From: Rapana venosa
Lineage: Eukaryota > Mollusca > Gastropoda > Neogastropoda > Muricidae
Assembly (NCBI GenBank): GCA_028751875.1
Contig: CM054134.1
Coordinates: 41,690,326 to 41,754,325, forward strand
Length of the DNA stretch: 64,000 nt
Direction of reading: 5' to 3'
Shown piece after piece: positions 9,401 to 23,811 of the stretch; the first letter of the stretch is position 1; every line of letters begins with the position of its first letter. The position numbers were made by a program, and so were the translations under genes. The notes under the pieces are model-generated. The model had not been told where the DNA came from, made no database searches, and saw only the letters and a list, made by a program, of their open reading frames with translations.

Positions 9401-12400
9401 CTTCGAAAAAGAGAATAGCTTTTTGGCGGGCCCTAATCATTTCCCTAGTTCAAATTTACGGGTGGAAAAGTAAACTACACCGGTCACTCGCCCCCGTTAG
9501 ACACTCAGTAAAAAGGGCTTCGCCTGTGAGGCATGACAATCACCCCGTGCGGGCTGATAAAGACAGGTCTTACTTGGCCCGGCCTACTAGGGGTTTTTGC
9601 AGTCTTCTAATAAAGAGCCTTTTTAATTGATGATTATGTGCTTTTGAAAACTTAATTCTGTGTTTGTCTATCAGTGTAAATTTGTGAAAGTTTAGTCTAG
9701 ATGGTGTTGACAATTGAAATTTGGGAATACACCTTTTCATTTTTTTTCTTGGAACGTAAAGGGATTGTTTTTAAAACTGTCTGATAAGTGATAGAGATTT
9801 TTTATCTTATGTGCGTAGCTTTGATTTTATGTCTGACAGAAACATTCCTGGAAAATATCCAGCCAGATGTTTTTACTGGCTGTAAGTGTAAGGCCTTCTG
9901 TAAGTCGGCAATGAAAGTTAGCCATCAGGGGAGGCGATCTAGTGGATAAGTTTGTTTAATAAGGCATGAGTTAACTGCCCTTGTGAATTGTTTAGATGTT
10001 TCATACCCTAATATTTGCATTTTTCTCTGTGACAAATCTCTATTGTGTACATCAAGATATGTATTGCTTGTATCATGTATGTGTGTATATCCCACCTGAA
10101 GGTTCATCTTTTTAATAACATTTTTGACAATAATAATGGAATTGCTATGTTGGAAGAATGTTTAGTAAATTGTGTGGTGACATTGGATGAAGTAGATATA
10201 ATACTATGTGGAGACTTAAACAGCAGGACCTCAAACTTTTCTTGTCAGCATGTAGGAAATGACTTTAGTTCAGATAGCCAAAGTAAAAAGTGTGTCTCTC
10301 AGCAGCAATCATAATTCTGTTATCAATAATTATGGTAAATTATTATTGAATATGTGCACTGCTCTTAGTTTATCAATTCTAAAAGTTTATCAATTCTAAA
10401 TGGCATATATAATGGTGACCAACAAGGAAGCTACACATACATCTCTGACGGAGGATGCAGTGTTAATGATTATTTTTTAGTTTCAGATGATTTGTTCTCT
10501 TAGATTTTTTACACAAGCCGCTTGTTTGTTGTGAGCGTTCTGATTCCGATCACCTTCCTGTTGAATTATATAATAATGCAGTGTATAATACATGTGTGGT
10601 AACCGAGGAGCCATCTGTTATGGAAAAGTTTGTATGGAATGAAAACAAACTCTCACTCTCAGTTTATAAAGAAAATCTCCACGATGTGAACATGTGTGAA
10701 TTTTTTAAAATGCCTTTCAGATGATTGTTGAGAACATTAATGAAGCTCTAGATTTGTTTAATGGTTTCATAAAAGCCAGTGCTGAATGTATGAAGGAACA
10801 GGTACTGTATATCAATAAAGGTCCATCAAATGATACTTGGTTTGATAATGAATGTAAAAGTATGAAATATAAGGTCAGAAAACTTTTGAAGACTTTCTGA
10901 AAAACATTTTAAAAAACGAGGACAAAAACCTGTACTGTGTCACAAGAAGGGAATATAAACATGCTTGAACGGAAAAAGAAACGGGATGGCCTAGTGGTTA
11001 GAACACTGCGCTCGCAATCTGATGGGTTTGATTCCCATTCAAGGGGATATTTTCCTCTGGAGTTCCCCAAAAGTCTTTCGGATGAGACTATAAACCGAGG
11101 CCCTGTGTGTGAACACATGCAGAACATCTTGCGCACATGTTAAATCCTGTTCCACTTTTTGTAAGAGTAGGCCATTGTGTGCCGTGGGAACAGATGACAG
11201 AATTTACAAAACTGCATACACACGGGGACTGGATGTAAAAAAGCACATAAGTGCTTATTCTATTATCCTCGATATAAAAGAATTAAATTTTTTAAAAATC
11301 CCAAACAACCCCAGTATAATAAGACCTTACTTGCAGATATGATATCATCAGTCTCTTTTGAAGTCCAGATCTGGAAAAGTGTTAAGAAGGCGTCATTTAG
11401 AAAAAGTCAACCAAAGAATAGTATATCAGTTGACAGATGGTTTCAACGTTTCAAAACCGTGTTGGAGAAAGACTCAACTCCATGATTACTGATGTTGACA
11501 GTGATGGAACTGAGGAAGATTTTGATCGTCCCATATCTAAAGATGAAATATTAGTGGCACTTAGAAAACTAAAGAGTGAGAAAGCAGCTGGTCCTGATCA
11601 AACCATTGGTGAATTGCTAAAATATGGAGGTGAAAATATTGTGCTTTTCCTTCTGAAACTTATTCAACAAAATTTTTGATGATGGGTCTTTTTCCAGATA
11701 ACTGGGCTGAGTCTATAATTCTAACATTACATAAAAAGGGTGATGTTGATAACCCTAATAACTACCAGGGAATTTCTCTTAGTGACACAAGTAGTAAGTT
11801 ATACAATACTATCATTAACAATAGGTTACAGGAATGGGTTATGAAAAATAATATTACAGGTGACTACCAAGCTGGTTTTAAGAGAAGATACTCCACTATA
11901 GATCATATGTTTACTCTGCTTGCGTTTGTACAGAAACAGTTTGCTCATAACCGTAAGCGCTACGTAGCATTTATTGACTTTGAAAAAGCATTTGATTCTG
12001 TTAACAGGAACTTGTGGCCTATTCTCCGGAAAAATGGTGTGAAGAGTAAATTATTACAATGTTTGAGAGCCATGTATCAGAAATTCAGAAGCAGAATAAG
12101 ATGTGGAACTAAAGTGACTTGACATAATATACTGTACAACTGGTGTTAAACAAGGCGATGTATGTAGCCCCTTATTGTTTTCTGTTTTTATCTGAGTTAG
12201 CCAGAGATGTCATCAATAATGGTAAACATGGTGCCACTTTCCCCCAAGATTTCACAGAATTGTTTATTCTTCTGCTTGCTGATGATGTTATCCTGCTATC
12301 TGAAACAGTTGTAGGCTTACAAAAGCAGTTACATAGCTTAAACAGTGCTGCAACATCACTTGATCTTAGGGTTAAATCTGAATCTGTGCCACAGAGAGTA

Positions 12401-15400
12401 AACTATAAAATCAGTACCCTCAGTTACAAATGTCTCCACAAAACAGCACCCGCCTACCTCTGTGAATGTCTTGACTTGTACACTCTTTCTCGTTCTCTCA
12501 GCTCTGCTGCAGATACCTTGTCCTTACAAATACCTAGATTCAACCAATCCATCATCGGCTGTCACTCTTTCTCTATTTGTGGTCCATCGATCTGGAATGA
12601 CCTCCCTCTCTCTCTCCGCCAAAAGCATTCTTATGACACGTTTAAATCCAGTCTCAAGACTTATTTATTTCAAACCTAAGATTTTCCTCTCCTGCTTCAT
12701 CTCGTAGCTTTTCCCTGCTTTCAACAGCCAAGATTCTGTCACCCTGCCAGGGTGTGTGACCTGTGTGTGTGTGCGTGTGTGCACATTTAGACTTGATGGA
12801 ACTATAATTGTTACTGGTTGTATGACTGTGTAAGAATGAGTTGAGTGCCAGCGCTTTGTTTTGTCTCTGCAAGATATAGCGCTATATAAATTCCATTTAT
12901 TATTATTATTATTTAATGAGTAATATTGTTGTATTCAGAAAAGGTGGTTATTTAGCTGCTCATGAAAAATGGTTGTACAATGGAAAAGTCATGCCTGTGA
13001 TTGATGTATATATATATATTAGGCCTAGGCCTATGACATATATTCATCTTGCACATACTAAGGCATCCACAGAAATAAAAGCCGCTTTTTATGAAAGACT
13101 AGCCTCTGACTCGAAACTCATTTGATTTAGCTCAAATTTGGTAGGTTTGAATTTTTCTCTTAATTTCAGCATACACTGTGTCCCCTCAATCCTTTGTGGT
13201 CTACTAGCTTCCTAATCACAGGGGTTTGCACTGTAGGAACACACCCATTCCTCATTTGATGATCATTTCCAACTTTTTTGTGACTACCTGATATTGCTCT
13301 ATGTCTCCAATCCCCAAAAACAAGTACTCAGTGCATTGTTTTATACTTTTAAAAAAATCTGAAAATCACGAAAAAAATTTCCAACTACATTCTGTAGAAG
13401 ATATTACATGACCTACAAGCTAATATGGGAGTGTAGCCTTTAGGGTAGGGGCCTACTGAATTTTGTCAGTAATGAGTAAGTAAGCCTAGAGATTGGTTTT
13501 GAACTCGGCCTAGAGATTGCCTTCTCCAAAACCTCTTAATTTGTGTTCAATCTCAACCAGTGGTGACCTTTAGGTGTGAATCAGACTAAAATACTGAAGC
13601 ATGCAAGCTACATCAAATTCAAAATGTCTACAGTAAAAGAATGATCAGTGTCAGTTAATTAATCCCTTTTACACATTTATACATTTCTCTGCAGTGTGAC
13701 TTCTGTTTTCAGTGTCCTTCCATTTCCAGGTTTGCTCCACAATGCCATTGGCCACATCCTGCGCTGTAACCATGGTTCCTCAGCAGTTAACCATTTGGCT
13801 TTGATTATTATAGTAAAATTTTGAATCAGTGTTTTTCTAGGTGTGCGTGTGTGTGTGTTTATTTTATTTTAATTTTATTTATTCTTTTATATTGAGGATA
13901 ATGGAATAAGCACTTATGTGCTTTTTTACATGCAGTCCCCATGTGTATGCGGATTTGTGAATTCTGTCATCTGTCCCCATCGGCACACAATGGCCTACTC
14001 TTACGAAAAGCTGAACAGGATTTAATGTGTGCACAAGATGTTCTGCGTGCGTTCGCACATGGGACTCCGGTTTATAGTCTCATTCAAAGGACTTTTGGGG
14101 AGAGTTGAGTCAGCACTAATGTTAACTCCAGAGGAAAATATCCCCTTGAATGGGAATCAAACCCGGGTCGTCAGATTGCGAGCACAATGTTCTAACCACT
14201 AGGCTATCCCGTCCCCCCCGCCCCATCATTGTGTGTGTGTGTGCGTGGGTTTTTTTGGGGTGGGGGTGGGGGGTGTGTGGGGTGCCAGTGTGTGGTGTGC
14301 ACATGCGTTCATATGATTCTTCATGTATGATATGTGCATGATGCACATACGCATGCACTCTATTCACTCACACTCACTCACTCACTGACAGTGACACACA
14401 CACTCAAGCACGCACCCACACACACACACTATCACACACATACACACACACACTCACGCAAACGCATTGTAAATAATTCCTGGAATCCATGATGTGGTGA
14501 CCATGTCATGGTGATTGCTGTGTTACATGTGCTGTTTGAAAGTTTCTGGATTGTTTGTTTCATCCCTGATCCTCTGTTCACATGTGGAAGGGCTTTTTTT
14601 TTTTTTTGCTGACTGCGCATGCTACCAGTACCATGCGCTAACTATTGCTCCTGAGCCCACACAGTGCATACTGCTGTGCGGAATGGCCAAACTCCTTTCC
14701 CAATGGCATGAACCGTCGAGTGGGGAACATCAAAACAAGTCCTTAGATACTTGAACCATTAGTAGTAATTATGATCAAACCAATGTAAGTGATCTTAATT
14801 CTTATAGCTTAGAGGAACATACCCATGGTTTGGCATGTACTCAGTCTTCAAGTTCTACCTGTTCGTGGTCACTAATGACACAAAAATAAAGAACCCTCTT
14901 CTATGGATTTTTCCAGTCTGGCTTACTAGCATGTCATATGTGGTGTGGTGTTAAGTGGCTGTTGTCCAGAAAAGGACAGGCTTAACAGATAAAATGATGT
15001 CTAGTTTCATTTTGACTATCTTAATCCAGTTAGTAGTCTACAAGTCACATAAATCATAAAATGATACCATGCAAGCTGTTTTTATCATCTGCTACCATTG
15101 GGAGAAATGGCTTTAGTTTGCTTTGCCGGCTTTCTTGAACCATTTCACTTCAACACATAATCAGTGTATGTAATGTGGTTACAGTATTAAGAGATAAATG
15201 AATTAAAATATAAAAGAAAATGTTTATCATGGATATCATCTCAGATTATTTAATCATATTGGCATTGATTCCATTTCATGGGTCAACAACTGCACCAAAG
15301 TTACAATTACAAACCCGGATGTTAAAAAAAAAATTAAAAACCCTCTCAACAATTCCCATCACCACTGTCATCGGTAGGAGCTCCTTGCAATACCACCAGG

Positions 15401-18400
15401 GTTCGCCATCTCTCTATGGGGGCCAAACTGCTTTAGCATTGTAGAACCCAAATCTTACTCCTAGCCCCATGTGGCACTACTCGGATAATGTTAAGAGAGG
15501 GCTTATTTCAGAAGGCAATGGCTAACCACTGAAAATGTGATATGACACTGCCAAAAACTCCAAACCAGTTTCAGATGAGATAATGTAAGTTATGATAACT
15601 GTATCTTTTTTCCAGCAGACAGTGAACAATGAACACAGTTTATTGCTTTTATAGCTTTATAAGCCAGTTAGCTGCGCATCATGCGAATCATTATTACATT
15701 TTTTTAATACTTGCATGTTAATTTTTTGCCTTTTTGTCTGTCATCTTCGTCCTTTGCAGTGGGCGACTGGAGTGGTAACACAAATGATGGAGGGAATGAT
15801 GGAAAGAAGAAAAAGAAGAGGAGTCGGTGGAACACTGGGATGGAAGAGAAGACTGTAATCCCTGGCATGCCTACCACCATCCCACCTAACTTATCCAAAG
15901 AACAGGAGCAGCAGTACATTGGTAAGGTTTAGTCAATTAACTTAATCCACTTTACTAAAGCACTTATGTGTACTGTTAATGTCCCGTGGCTAGATCTTAG
16001 AGGTTTACCAATGGTGAGATTCTGTGTATGTGACTGGTATCCCTCTCCCCCCCCCCCCCCCCAATTATTTAGGTAGCCGCATTCCGATTTCAGGGATGGT
16101 GTCACAACACTTGTGTGCATGCATTTATTGGTGTGTGGGTTTTATTAAAGTTGTCGTCTGTTCCTACTGACACAAAATAGCCCACTCTTCCGAATGGCAG
16201 AATGGGTTTTTAGTGTGCATTTGCACATAGGGCCTCAGTGTTAAGTCTCCTCCAAAATCATTAAACTGGGAAGAAAGGGCAAGGCTGGGAATCAAACCCA
16301 GAACCTCAGGGTTTACTTGTTAGACAAGTGAACATCGAAACCACCTGTGACCTTTCTTAAACCTTCTCTTAAAAAGTGTTATTGCCATGTTCATTTGTGT
16401 GCGTGTATACATAGGTTCCTGCAGATATCTGCAGTGATTATGCAGCTCTATATTATTAAGTGAACATTACTGTTATTACTCTGAAGAACTTGGTAAAAAG
16501 TTAGAGTTAAACTTACCAAGCTATGCCCATCATCTTCAGATTTAGTAGTGAATACCACCCCCAAAAAAGTTAAGAAAAAAAATTAATGTATCCAATAAAA
16601 AAGAATGCCAATGAATTTTGATTATTTGCTTTTTTCTAAGTAGAGGTTGACATGCAGGATTAGAAGTATTTTTTACACTTTTAGATATAATTGATAAAGG
16701 TGTTTAAAAAACAAACTTATAGTTTAAAAAAAAAAAGGTGACACAACAGATGCAAGTTGATGCATGATTATATTACATCACATGTATGATACCAGACCAC
16801 AGGCCTGAAGAGGCATCATTGATAGGTTTTTATCATAGATTTAATAAACTTTATATTACTTTGAAAACATAAAACGAAAATCTGCTCATAATAATATTGC
16901 AGAAATTTGGCACCATGTCCCATTTTGAGAAATAAGGATTTGAGAATCATGAATTCTGGAGAAGCACATATGATTCTTGATAGATTAGGTACAGTATTAT
17001 TGTTGTGAGGGGACCGGAAAGCTCAGTGGTCAGAACATTTGCTCTTCCCAAGCTAAGGTTAAGCAGCATGAGAGTTGTTAGCTTGTGGATTGGTGACTGT
17101 TTGTGCACCTTGGCTTCAGTACAGTCCCCCAGTTCACCCAGCAGTAAGAGGGTACCTGCCCTCTTTAGGGACAGGGAAGTAAAAAAGCAAGGGAGAGGAG
17201 ATGGGGGCCACCCGCATAACTGGCCCCTAGAGAAGCTGAGGTTTCTTAAACCTTGCCCCCAACAACTTCATAGGTTATTAAGGGTTTTGGGGTGGTTGTT
17301 TGTTGGTGTGTTGTTGAGGGTTTTTTTTTTTTTTTGGGGGGGGGAGGTAATTTTTCTCTAAAAGTTGATTTATGATGATTAAAAATTATCTATTTTTATG
17401 TTGAATGAACAAGGCTAGTGAAAAGCCAAACTTGTACAAGCTGTTGCATAATACTGCATTCAGAGAGGAAGTTTTTCCTCTTCAGAATTTATATTCTCTT
17501 TGATTAATTTTCAGTCACACTTCAAAACATTCTTCAGATAAAATAAATAAAGGTGATCAGGTTTTTGTTGAGATACTAATTGTTTTGTTTGTTTATTAAG
17601 TTTGTGTTTCTTCCCTCATTATGATGAGGTTAATCTTGTGTCACATGTAGAAAGGCTGTTGACAAGATGCTGAGTAGATCATGCTCAAACTTCCTAGGTA
17701 AATATCAGAATTTATTATAAATAGGAAAGCAGAATGTATTTCATGGAGAATTATCCAGTATCAATGACAGGCACTGATATCAAGTGAGATCATGGTCCTG
17801 GTGAAAAATCATTGACATTTTTGTCTGAAAAGGTCTGAGCCTTGACTGAAAGTTGTACACAAAACCAGAATCCATTGTTGATATGCTACAGTTTTAAAGT
17901 TTAAATCTTAGTCATGGTGATATTTTGTGATACAGTTCTTGTCATTTTGCAGTTTATGTAAAGAGCAGAATACCATTTAGCTTTCCCATAAATAACAGAA
18001 TACCATTTAGCTTATCCCAAACAGGATGCTCAAACAGTATAGACCTGTTGATTATCTAATTACAAAATATAATGCAAGACCTGTCACACAATTTATTACA
18101 GTGATAAAATAAAGTATAATTTATGTAATATATATGTGTAAAGTGTTTTTTCTTTATGGATATCCTTATCCTTATTATTTTTATTATTATTGCTCAATTC
18201 CATGTCCTTATATGGCCACTGTGGTCTGGTGGGCTACAAACAAAATTATTAACTGAATTGTTTGGTTTTTGTTTGTTTATTGTTACCTATTTACATCTAC
18301 ACTGTAGTTGAGCATTGTTGCCCCGTAGTCAGTTAAGAAAGGTTAGTGCAAACAATAAGACTTGAATAGTATGATTTTTACAAAGTGGTAAACAGTTTGA

Positions 18401-21400
18401 CATACTATACACCACACCATGTACATCCAGTGTATTTGATCAAGTTACTAATTGATGTGTGTTTTGGATTTACAATGTGTTGCTGTGGTATATTTATGTT
18501 CGAGGCAAATGTGCTTGTGTATTTATGAAATGAATGTTAACAATCTTTTACACCAAGATGTTAAATGTTTATGGGACTTCCTGGTTTGAAATTTATTTTT
18601 GCATTTGATTTCATTGTGGTATGTGTCTAGTAATATGTGTCAGACTTTGATTGTTTTGGTATGAATGATGTTCTGTAACTTAACATGACTACTTTTATTT
18701 CAGTTCATTTACAAATAGAGGAGATAACTCGTAAGCTACGTTCCGGAGACCTGGGCATCCCACCAAACCCCGAGGAAAGGTGTGCAACTGAAAGGGGCCT
18801 TCGTTTGCTGACCTAATCCTAATCTAATGGCGCTGACAAATTACAGCTTTAGCGTAACCTGAAGTGGAAGAGCGGTGGTATATTGTGTGTCATTCATTAT
18901 TCTTTTTGCAGACCAAAGAAAAGAAATCTGTATTGTATTAAATCCAGCTTTTCATCTAGGGGAAAAAGCACACATACACTTAACTGTAATAATTGCAGCG
19001 AATAATTTTTAGAAGGCTTTCAGGTATATGTGATAAGTTTTTCAGTATAGACACATTAAAAAACAAAACACCCCAAAACACAGAATACCTGCTGAATCTT
19101 AGCACAAGCATGTTATGCCTCTTTGGACAGATAACATTGAGAGATGAAGAGTCATCTCTGCAGATATTGACCTTTTGCTTGCCTTCATGAACTTATAGAC
19201 TTTTCCAGAAGAGTGGTGGTCAGTTGCATCCAGCAGTGTTATCATCCTAAGTGTTTTTTTTACCAAATGTGACACCACTTTCATCCCATGGGTTTTTATG
19301 AATTCCTGTTTACCTGTTCCAACATGGATTTCCTGCCTTATGCTTCTCTTATTTTTCTTCTGGAAATTTTCATTTTAGTGGTCACAATTTTGTTGTGACA
19401 TTTCAAGTTGTATACATTCATACAAGCATTAAAACATGTACACAGACAGGTAGATAACTGTTATCTCCCATCTTAAAAGCTGTCTTGAGAGACTGGTGGA
19501 AACACAGGAAACTTGAAATGTGTTGTAAACCCTAATTTTCAATGCTAGATTTATCAGGAGGACAGAGAAGGAAGATGTTAGGACAGTTTAGATATGTATT
19601 TGCCTATCAAGTCAACTGTGAGGTACTGGCTTTCCCAGGCTTGCCCTATCAAGTGTTTGGGAGGGGACTCTAAACCAGTCACAACCATATGTTTACAGAC
19701 TTGTGCATGTCAAAAGAACCCACGACAGTTGAAAATTGGAAAGAACAGGGAGGTATGTCCCAACTGTCCTGGCAAAATTGGTAGGTTCAATTCCCATCTG
19801 TATCCCCAAAGTCGGAATGTAACTACCTTAATGGTGAATGGGGAAAAAAGAGCCAGTGAACCCTGAAGGACAACACTGCCATTGACATAGTGTTTGTATT
19901 TAAAAAAATAAAAAGATATGTATAATGAAAATTACATAGGTGAAACTGAAAGACCATTCCTGAAAAAAACATTAACATTGTAAGATGTTCTGGACAGCTA
20001 TGAAGAAACATTGCACAAAACTTAAATGCTAAAATTTCCATGAAAAAACAAAATCTAAAGGGTGATCTAGAAGAAAAATGTGAGAAGCAAGAAAGGTCAT
20101 GGAAGGAAGTCATTTTTTATAATTTAAAAACAAAACAAAAAACTTGCAAATAAGCACTAAATAGTAGTTCTCACATGAAGAAAAAAGACGGAGTTCCTAT
20201 CAGTGAAAGCAAGTCACCTGTGAATACACTTGTGGAAAAGAGATTTGTAATAAGTCCAAAAACTTGTGATGGCAATCTGTCAGTATCTGCAGGTGAGTGT
20301 TCATTTGAATGAGGGGTATATATGTATATAACTATCATTTGTATAAAAGCATAGAAATGGTAAGTGAAGGACACTGACTTGGATTTCTCTCTTTACTGCA
20401 TGAGAAATCTAAGAGCACTGCCCAGAATTTTTTTAGGCAGTGTTTTGGTCAAGGTGAACCTGGTGAAACCTATCCGTCTCCAGGTTGCAGGGGCATGCTG
20501 GAAATGTTTGTGTTATCGATGCAAACAGCCTTAGCTGGCCTAGCCTTCTATGAAAAGTGGATGGGTTTTTAAGATGTGCACAAGGTTTTGTGCATGCATT
20601 TGCATACAGGGCCTGAGTATAATCTCATCTGAAGGACTTTTAACTCTTTCTGCCCCATAAGTGCGACCTGAGTTTTGTCCTCATGCCCATCTGTGCATGA
20701 AAACATACGCATGTTGAGAAAACATACTAACTTCCAAACTGTGTAATGGATGTGTTTCAGGTGTCACAGTGTTACTGTTAATGTCAATTAAATAAAACTG
20801 CTAATGGGCTATTTTATTCCAAATTTTCATTTACAGCTATTGAGTTTAGAATGTATGTTTGAAGTAAATAACAAAACTGGTTAACATAAAAAAGCAACAT
20901 TTTGCTAATATATAACAAAACTGTGAGAAACCAAGATAAAGGAAATAATTTTGTAAAAGTCTTTGTACAATTCAAAACATAGATAAAACTATCACTGGTG
21001 CAAAAATGAAGGCCATGCCTGCACTCCATTTCAAAGCACCATGGTGTCGTATGTGTGTAGCTTTTATCACAAAAACAGATTCCATGGTGTAATTATCATC
21101 TCTGTCTTCACCACTTAGATTGATTTATCTATAGATTGATTACTTATCTATCTATTGATTGCAATAACAGTAGAAACTTAATAAATTTCTAAGAATTGGA
21201 GTTAAACATGTCATGCTTGCCACCGAGTATCAGCAGTCATCAGTGGGTGTGACTTCATTTCACCCTATCTGCCTTGATCAGGCTGTTAAGAGTTAGGTCT
21301 GCCAGTCATAATCACTTCCACTGTCACTCTGGCCTCAGGTTCATGGCTTTTACAGTTCATAATCCCTCACAAATCTGCTGAGTGGCTTTTTTGGCAGGGA

Positions 21401-22249
21401 GACTTTGTGAAGGTTTTTTTTCATATTGATTGATGGACAAAAGATGAATGAAAACTTGGCACAGAAAAAAAGTGCCAACGTGGCATGTAAACAAACCATT
21501 TGAGAATGAATTATAGCTATCAGATTGAGTAATTCTTGGAAATTAGTGAATAAGAACAGTCCATTCTAGTTTAGTGCTCTGTTATGAATATACTTGTGAA
21601 TTGGATGATGTGGTTGGACAAGGTACTTGAGAATGCTCGTAAGTGGAGTAGAAAGAGTTGAGAAAAAAATAGTCAGTACTATACGGTGTTAATAATGGAG
21701 TTGGTTCCATACAGTGTTGTCCAGGGGTTGTTACTCAGGAATGGCCTCTTCAGCAGCAACCTATCTGCATCTGTAGTCATTGTCAGATCATGACTGTGAA
21801 GTTTTAACCACTAGACTTTTCTGTGTGGAAGCAAATTAACGTAAGAGGAGCACATTTTAGTATTAAAAAATAATTCATGAATTCAAAGTGAAAGGAAGAA
21901 AGCATTGTTGTTGTTTTTTACAAGATTCAGCGCTATATAAATTCCATATATTATTATTATTATTATATCAGAGAGCACATTGTTTCATTTGAATTAATGT
22001 TTTTCGTAAAAGAAAATAGAGAATGCTATGGATTAATAAATTACAAAGTTTTAGTCAAAATCTTCCTTGTTTCAGTTTCAGGCTTAAGTTTGGAGTTGAA
22101 TTAAAAAAACCCAACAAATATAGATATATTTAAGAAAAGAAAACGAACCAAACTGTGAGAATATACAAGTAGTTGTTTGTGGTCTAAGCTAAATAGACTC
22201 AGCAGGTTTCACACACACCCATTCACTCATACTCACCCCTGCGCACACG

Positions 22250-22284
<35 letters not shown>

Positions 22285-23757
22285 TATTCTTGATAGACCA
22301 ACCATAATTAAAAGAACTCTGGAAATGGTAATAAAACTTTTACTATGTTGAAATATATATTATGGCCTGACAGTTTCAGCATTTACTTATAGACAGCTTT
22401 CAGTTAGTCAGAACTATTCAATTGTTTCTTTGGACCATTTCTGATCATAACTGCTAAATAATGATGAGTTATTTATTGGAACAAGAAAAGAAGGTACTTG
22501 ATAGAAACACCCACGAATGTGAAGTCAATTCAGAAATGGAATTATGAGGAACCACAAAGGATTATAGAAATAGTATATTTTGTGTGAATAAATTTATATT
22601 GCCAGATGTCAAAGTAGTAAAATGTTCTGCCATCTGTAGAATTTATGTCCAGATAACCATGACTTATTTATTCAAAACTTAAGTAGTTCATGTTTTTTTT
22701 TGTACTTTGTGCAGTAATTATTTCTTTCCAGGATATTGTTAGGAAAAATAATGCAGCAAAAGACTCGCTATTAAAAGTGTTTTTCTGCAGACATGTTTTG
22801 ATCAAAGCATCATGTCATATGATTTGCTTTATCCTGATTTGATTACATGTTTTACTGAACATGTTTTATCCACTGACGTTGCATTTTTCAGCTACAAAAT
22901 CTTATTAATATTTTCATAATTATTTTGTAGCAAGATCAGGGTTTGGATTTGGATGTGTTGATACATTCTCTTGCATCGTGCAAGAACATTTGGGTATAAC
23001 CACTATAGACATAACCACGCTTTGTTTCGCAGGATTTTTTGGTTGTTGTTTAAGATGCCAGTGGCTAGGTGTGAGGTCGTGGTGATTTTATCATGTTTTG
23101 TTTTCTTCCTCTTGAAGTTTTGAGTGTTGAAAGTGTATTTCCTGTTTGATCTTGCTCACTCATATAAGGAGGCCACTTTTATGTGTTAATTTTATCCAGC
23201 TAGCTTTGCATGATCCTCCACTGTCTTATAAGGTGCCAACTTTCAGTGAAATTAAAAGCAGCTTGTCCAGCTGTAGCCATTTCCTGAGGACAAGGTTTAA
23301 TGTTTACATTTTAGTTGGCTGTTCAGTTTTAAGATTAAGCAAAACCTGCCCAAATACATGCAGTCTTTCTGGGTTTTTGTTTGTTTGTTTGTTTTTATCC
23401 CAGCGTAGGTTTGTATTAATCAGAACTTACTATAGACATGTATCATGCTGAAGATAACATTCTTTGATAACTGAATTAGTAAAACTGTTCATTGTAAGAT
23501 ATATTATTGCCTGGGGGTGAACCATCTATCACTATAATCAAAAGGACACCAGATGTAACCTTTTGTTTTTCATAGTGACTTATTCATACTGCAGGTATAC
23601 ATATATAGATGGCTTTAGTGGGTTCTTAGTTTTTTTCTTTGGAGATCAGATTTTCAGTTTTTCCATTGTGCAACTACCATGTGATAATCTTTATACAAAG
23701 TACTGAAGTGGGAACCTTTGTTTTCCTATTGCTATTGTGATGGATATGAATTGAGCA

Positions 23758-23811
<54 letters not shown>

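Larger units (their letters stand above)
8434..13035 (+). mobile_element. Two-ORF non-LTR retrotransposon with a 2A-like motif, decayed and interrupted
   Basis: Order: ORF1 with a 2A motif, coiled coil and RRM-like domain (8434-9420); a GC-rich linker (9421-9600); an endonuclease (about 9740-10560); a reverse transcriptase (11437-12371); then [20 protein letters not shown] (12919-12980), a thumb-region motif. A SINE (10982-11290) sits between endonuclease and RT, and a CR1/L2 tail (12376-12912) splits the RT from its thumb. Stops and frameshifts occur in every domain. The clade is not assigned. The 3' end is unclear; the repeat at 13050 may be its continuation. Confidence 0.82.
6457..15759 (+). 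other. SF1 intron 1, repeat-filled
   Basis: This 9.3-kb intron holds both copies of a dispersed repeat (6886 and 13050), a CR1/L2 tail (7826), the 2A-bearing LINE (8434-13035) with nested insertions and an antisense SINE (13877). In 7280-7825 I see only C/A-rich low-complexity DNA and plain sequence. In 14470-15755 I recognise nothing. Confidence 0.6.
15922..18703 (+). other. SF1 intron 2
   Basis: Contains an antisense SINE (15984-16351) and a tRNA-headed SINE (17012-17300). I recognise nothing in 16360-17000 or 17345-18700. Confidence 0.6.
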
